Source: Flavobacterium sp. WV_118_3
Lineage (GTDB): Bacteria > Bacteroidota > Bacteroidia > Flavobacteriales > Flavobacteriaceae
Assembly (NCBI RefSeq): GCF_039778605.1
Contig: NZ_CP156060.1
Span: forward strand, 3,686,001-3,750,000
Length of the DNA: 64,000 bases
Direction: 5' to 3'
Shown here: in pieces, positions 62,917 through 64,000 of the stretch
How the letters are laid out: each line of letters starts with the position of its first letter
How positions within the stretch are numbered: position 1 is the first letter of the stretch
Position numbers and translations under genes: made by a program
The notes under the pieces: model-generated
The model's input: only the letters and a program-made list of their open reading frames with translations
Database searches by the model: none
Told to the model about the DNA's origin: nothing

Positions 62917-64000
62917 ATGAATTACAAAACACCAGGGGTTTACGTAGAGGAAATTGTAAAATTCCCACCATCAGTGGCGCAAGTAGAAACAGCTATTCCG
63001 GCTTTTGTTGGATATACTGAAAAAGGACCAAAAAATGACCCAACAAGAATTGCTTCCTTAATGGAGTATGAAACACTTTTTGGAGGTGCAGAATTTGAAA
63101 AAACAGCAATCACATTAGACGTACTTGATGAAGTAGCTACAGCAACGGTAACGGCAGCCAATTTAAGTAAATTTAAAATGTACTACGCATTGCAAATGTA
63201 TTTTGCAAATGGCGGTGGTCCTTGTTATATCGTTGCTGTAAATCATTATAAAACAGGAACTACAGTAAATGCAGTGGATTTTGACGAGTTGGTAGATGGA
63301 CTAGATCTATTGGAAAAAGAAGACGAGCCAACATTAATCGTATTCCCGGATGCTGAAGCTTTAGGACAAATCGACGCTTGTACTTTATACGTAAATTCCT
63401 TAAATCAGGCAGAAAAAATGGGTGACCGTTTTGTGATTATGGATGTAATTGGGGATCTTGAAATTTTCAGAACTAAAGTTGAAGCAACCGGTTTAAAATA
63501 CGGAGCAGCTTACCACCCAAAATTAGAAACGGTTTTGAGCTACAACTATAAAGATGAAGAAGTTGCAATTTCGACCTATAAAAAGACTCTTCCAAATGGA
63601 ACAACACAAGCTGTAGCGGATGCACCGGAACTTCTTAGTGAATTAAAAGGAAATAACTCGGCTTTATACAACCAGGCGAAAAAGGCAATTGCTGCACAAC
63701 GTGTTGTTTTAGCACCATCTTCAGCAATCGCTGGAGTTTATGCAAAAGTGGACAGCACTTCTGGAGTGTGGAAAGCACCGGCAAACATTGGTCTTAACTA
63801 TGTAATTGCTCCGGTTGAAAAAATTTCACATAAACAACAGGAAAGCTTAAACGTTGACTCTAAATACGGAAAATCAATCAATGCGATCCGTACTTTTAAC
63901 GGTAAAGGTACTTTAGTTTGGGGTGCCAGAACATTAGACGGAAACAGCAACGAATGGAGATATGTATCAGTTCGTCGTTTCTTTAACATGGTGGAAGAAT
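62917..64000 (+). CDS. second CIS tail sheath protein, 3' end outside window
   Basis: At least 361 residues; the frame is open to the window edge. ATG 62917 begins MNYKTPGVYVEEIVKFPPSVAQVETAIPAFVGYTEKG, closely parallel to the first sheath. MYFANGGGPCYIVAVNHY and GLNYVIAPVEKISHKQQESLNVDS are also shared. It lacks the insertion of the first sheath, joining DEEVAI directly to a short ELKGNNSALYNQAKK segment. Two or more sheath paralogues also occur in PVC/Afp systems (Pvc2-4), where they have different positions along the particle. Confidence 0.93.
   Translation, partial: MNYKTPGVYVEEIVKFPPSVAQVETAIPAFVGYTEKGPKNDPTRIASLMEYETLFGGAEFEKTAITLDVLDEVATATVTAANLSKFKMYYALQMYFANGGGPCYIVAVNHYKTGTTVNAVDFDELVDGLDLLEKEDEPTLIVFPDAEALGQIDACTLYVNSLNQAEKMGDRFVIMDVIGDLEIFRTKVEATGLKYGAAYHPKLETVLSYNYKDEEVAISTYKKTLPNGTTQAVADAPELLSELKGNNSALYNQAKKAIAAQRVVLAPSSAIAGVYAKVDSTSGVWKAPANIGLNYVIAPVEKISHKQQESLNVDSKYGKSINAIRTFNGKGTLVWGARTLDGNSNEWRYVSVRRFFNMVEE

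Noticed and set aside
60128..64000. Contractile-tail prophage
   Set aside because: DUF4255 and the tape-measure family are typical of injection systems rather than phages, and no head, portal, terminase or lysis genes are seen; the region beyond 64000 would settle it.

Overview
The window looks like a chromosomal segment of a Flavobacteriaceae bacterium, most likely Flavobacterium or a close relative. It is AT-rich. It carries type IX secretion (T9SS) cargo genes with type B C-terminal sorting domains next to PorP/SprF partners. It also has Bacteroidota-type promoters (TAnnTTTG -7 boxes), few strong Shine-Dalgarno sequences, and the block CBS protein-NadK-DUF6089-UppS-BamA-OmpH-OmpH-MurI, which I recall as typical of this family. 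No rRNA, tRNA or CRISPR array was recognised.

Layout. (1) 1-8164: the 3' part of a giant Rhs/Tc-like polymorphic toxin and a small lipoprotein that may be its immunity protein. (2) 8318-17454: DUF4403 lipoprotein, TolC and HlyD efflux components, TsaB, an MscS channel, a DUF255 thioredoxin-fold protein, dodecin and an Nfu-type Fe-S carrier. (3) 17589-24769: a 2059-residue T9SS adhesin and its PorP/SprF partner. (4) 24830-42190: gamma carbonic anhydrase, MurI, the OmpH/BamA/UppS envelope cluster, NadK, CBS protein, PdxJ, alpha/beta hydrolase, FadL, SGNH hydrolase, small membrane protein, and the proteostasis trio tig-clpP-clpX. (5) 42188-46275: accessory DNA with an IS3-family element whose end supplies the clpX stop codon, an XRE regulator, a three-gene lipoprotein/membrane operon with an Rhs-tip-like lipoprotein, and three copies of a REP-like palindrome. 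(6) 46276-54884: a second T9SS adhesin module on the minus strand (adhesin, PorP/SprF, OmpA/PD40 protein). (7) 55267-57084: a secreted protein with Asp-box motifs. (8) 57177-64000: the start of a contractile injection system (CIS) locus.

The CIS locus is the most notable part. A tape-measure-family protein and a Cys-rich small protein run leftward. A DUF4255 cap-type protein, a tail sheath, a tail tube and a second sheath (cut by the window edge) run rightward. Three things stand out. The tape-measure protein has a roughly 150-residue Asn/Gln-rich low-complexity insert. The first sheath has an insertion of about 85 residues with an EF-hand-like loop that the second sheath lacks. The divergent intergenic region contains a perfect 14-bp inverted repeat whose arms lie 410 bp apart. 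Baseplate, spike, ATPase and effector genes would lie beyond 64000.

Gene starts were moved from the longest possible ORF for TsaB, the DUF255 protein, Nfu, BamA, PdxJ and ClpP. In each case the longer version would begin before the conserved N-terminus, and in several it would run through a terminator hairpin or a neighbouring gene.
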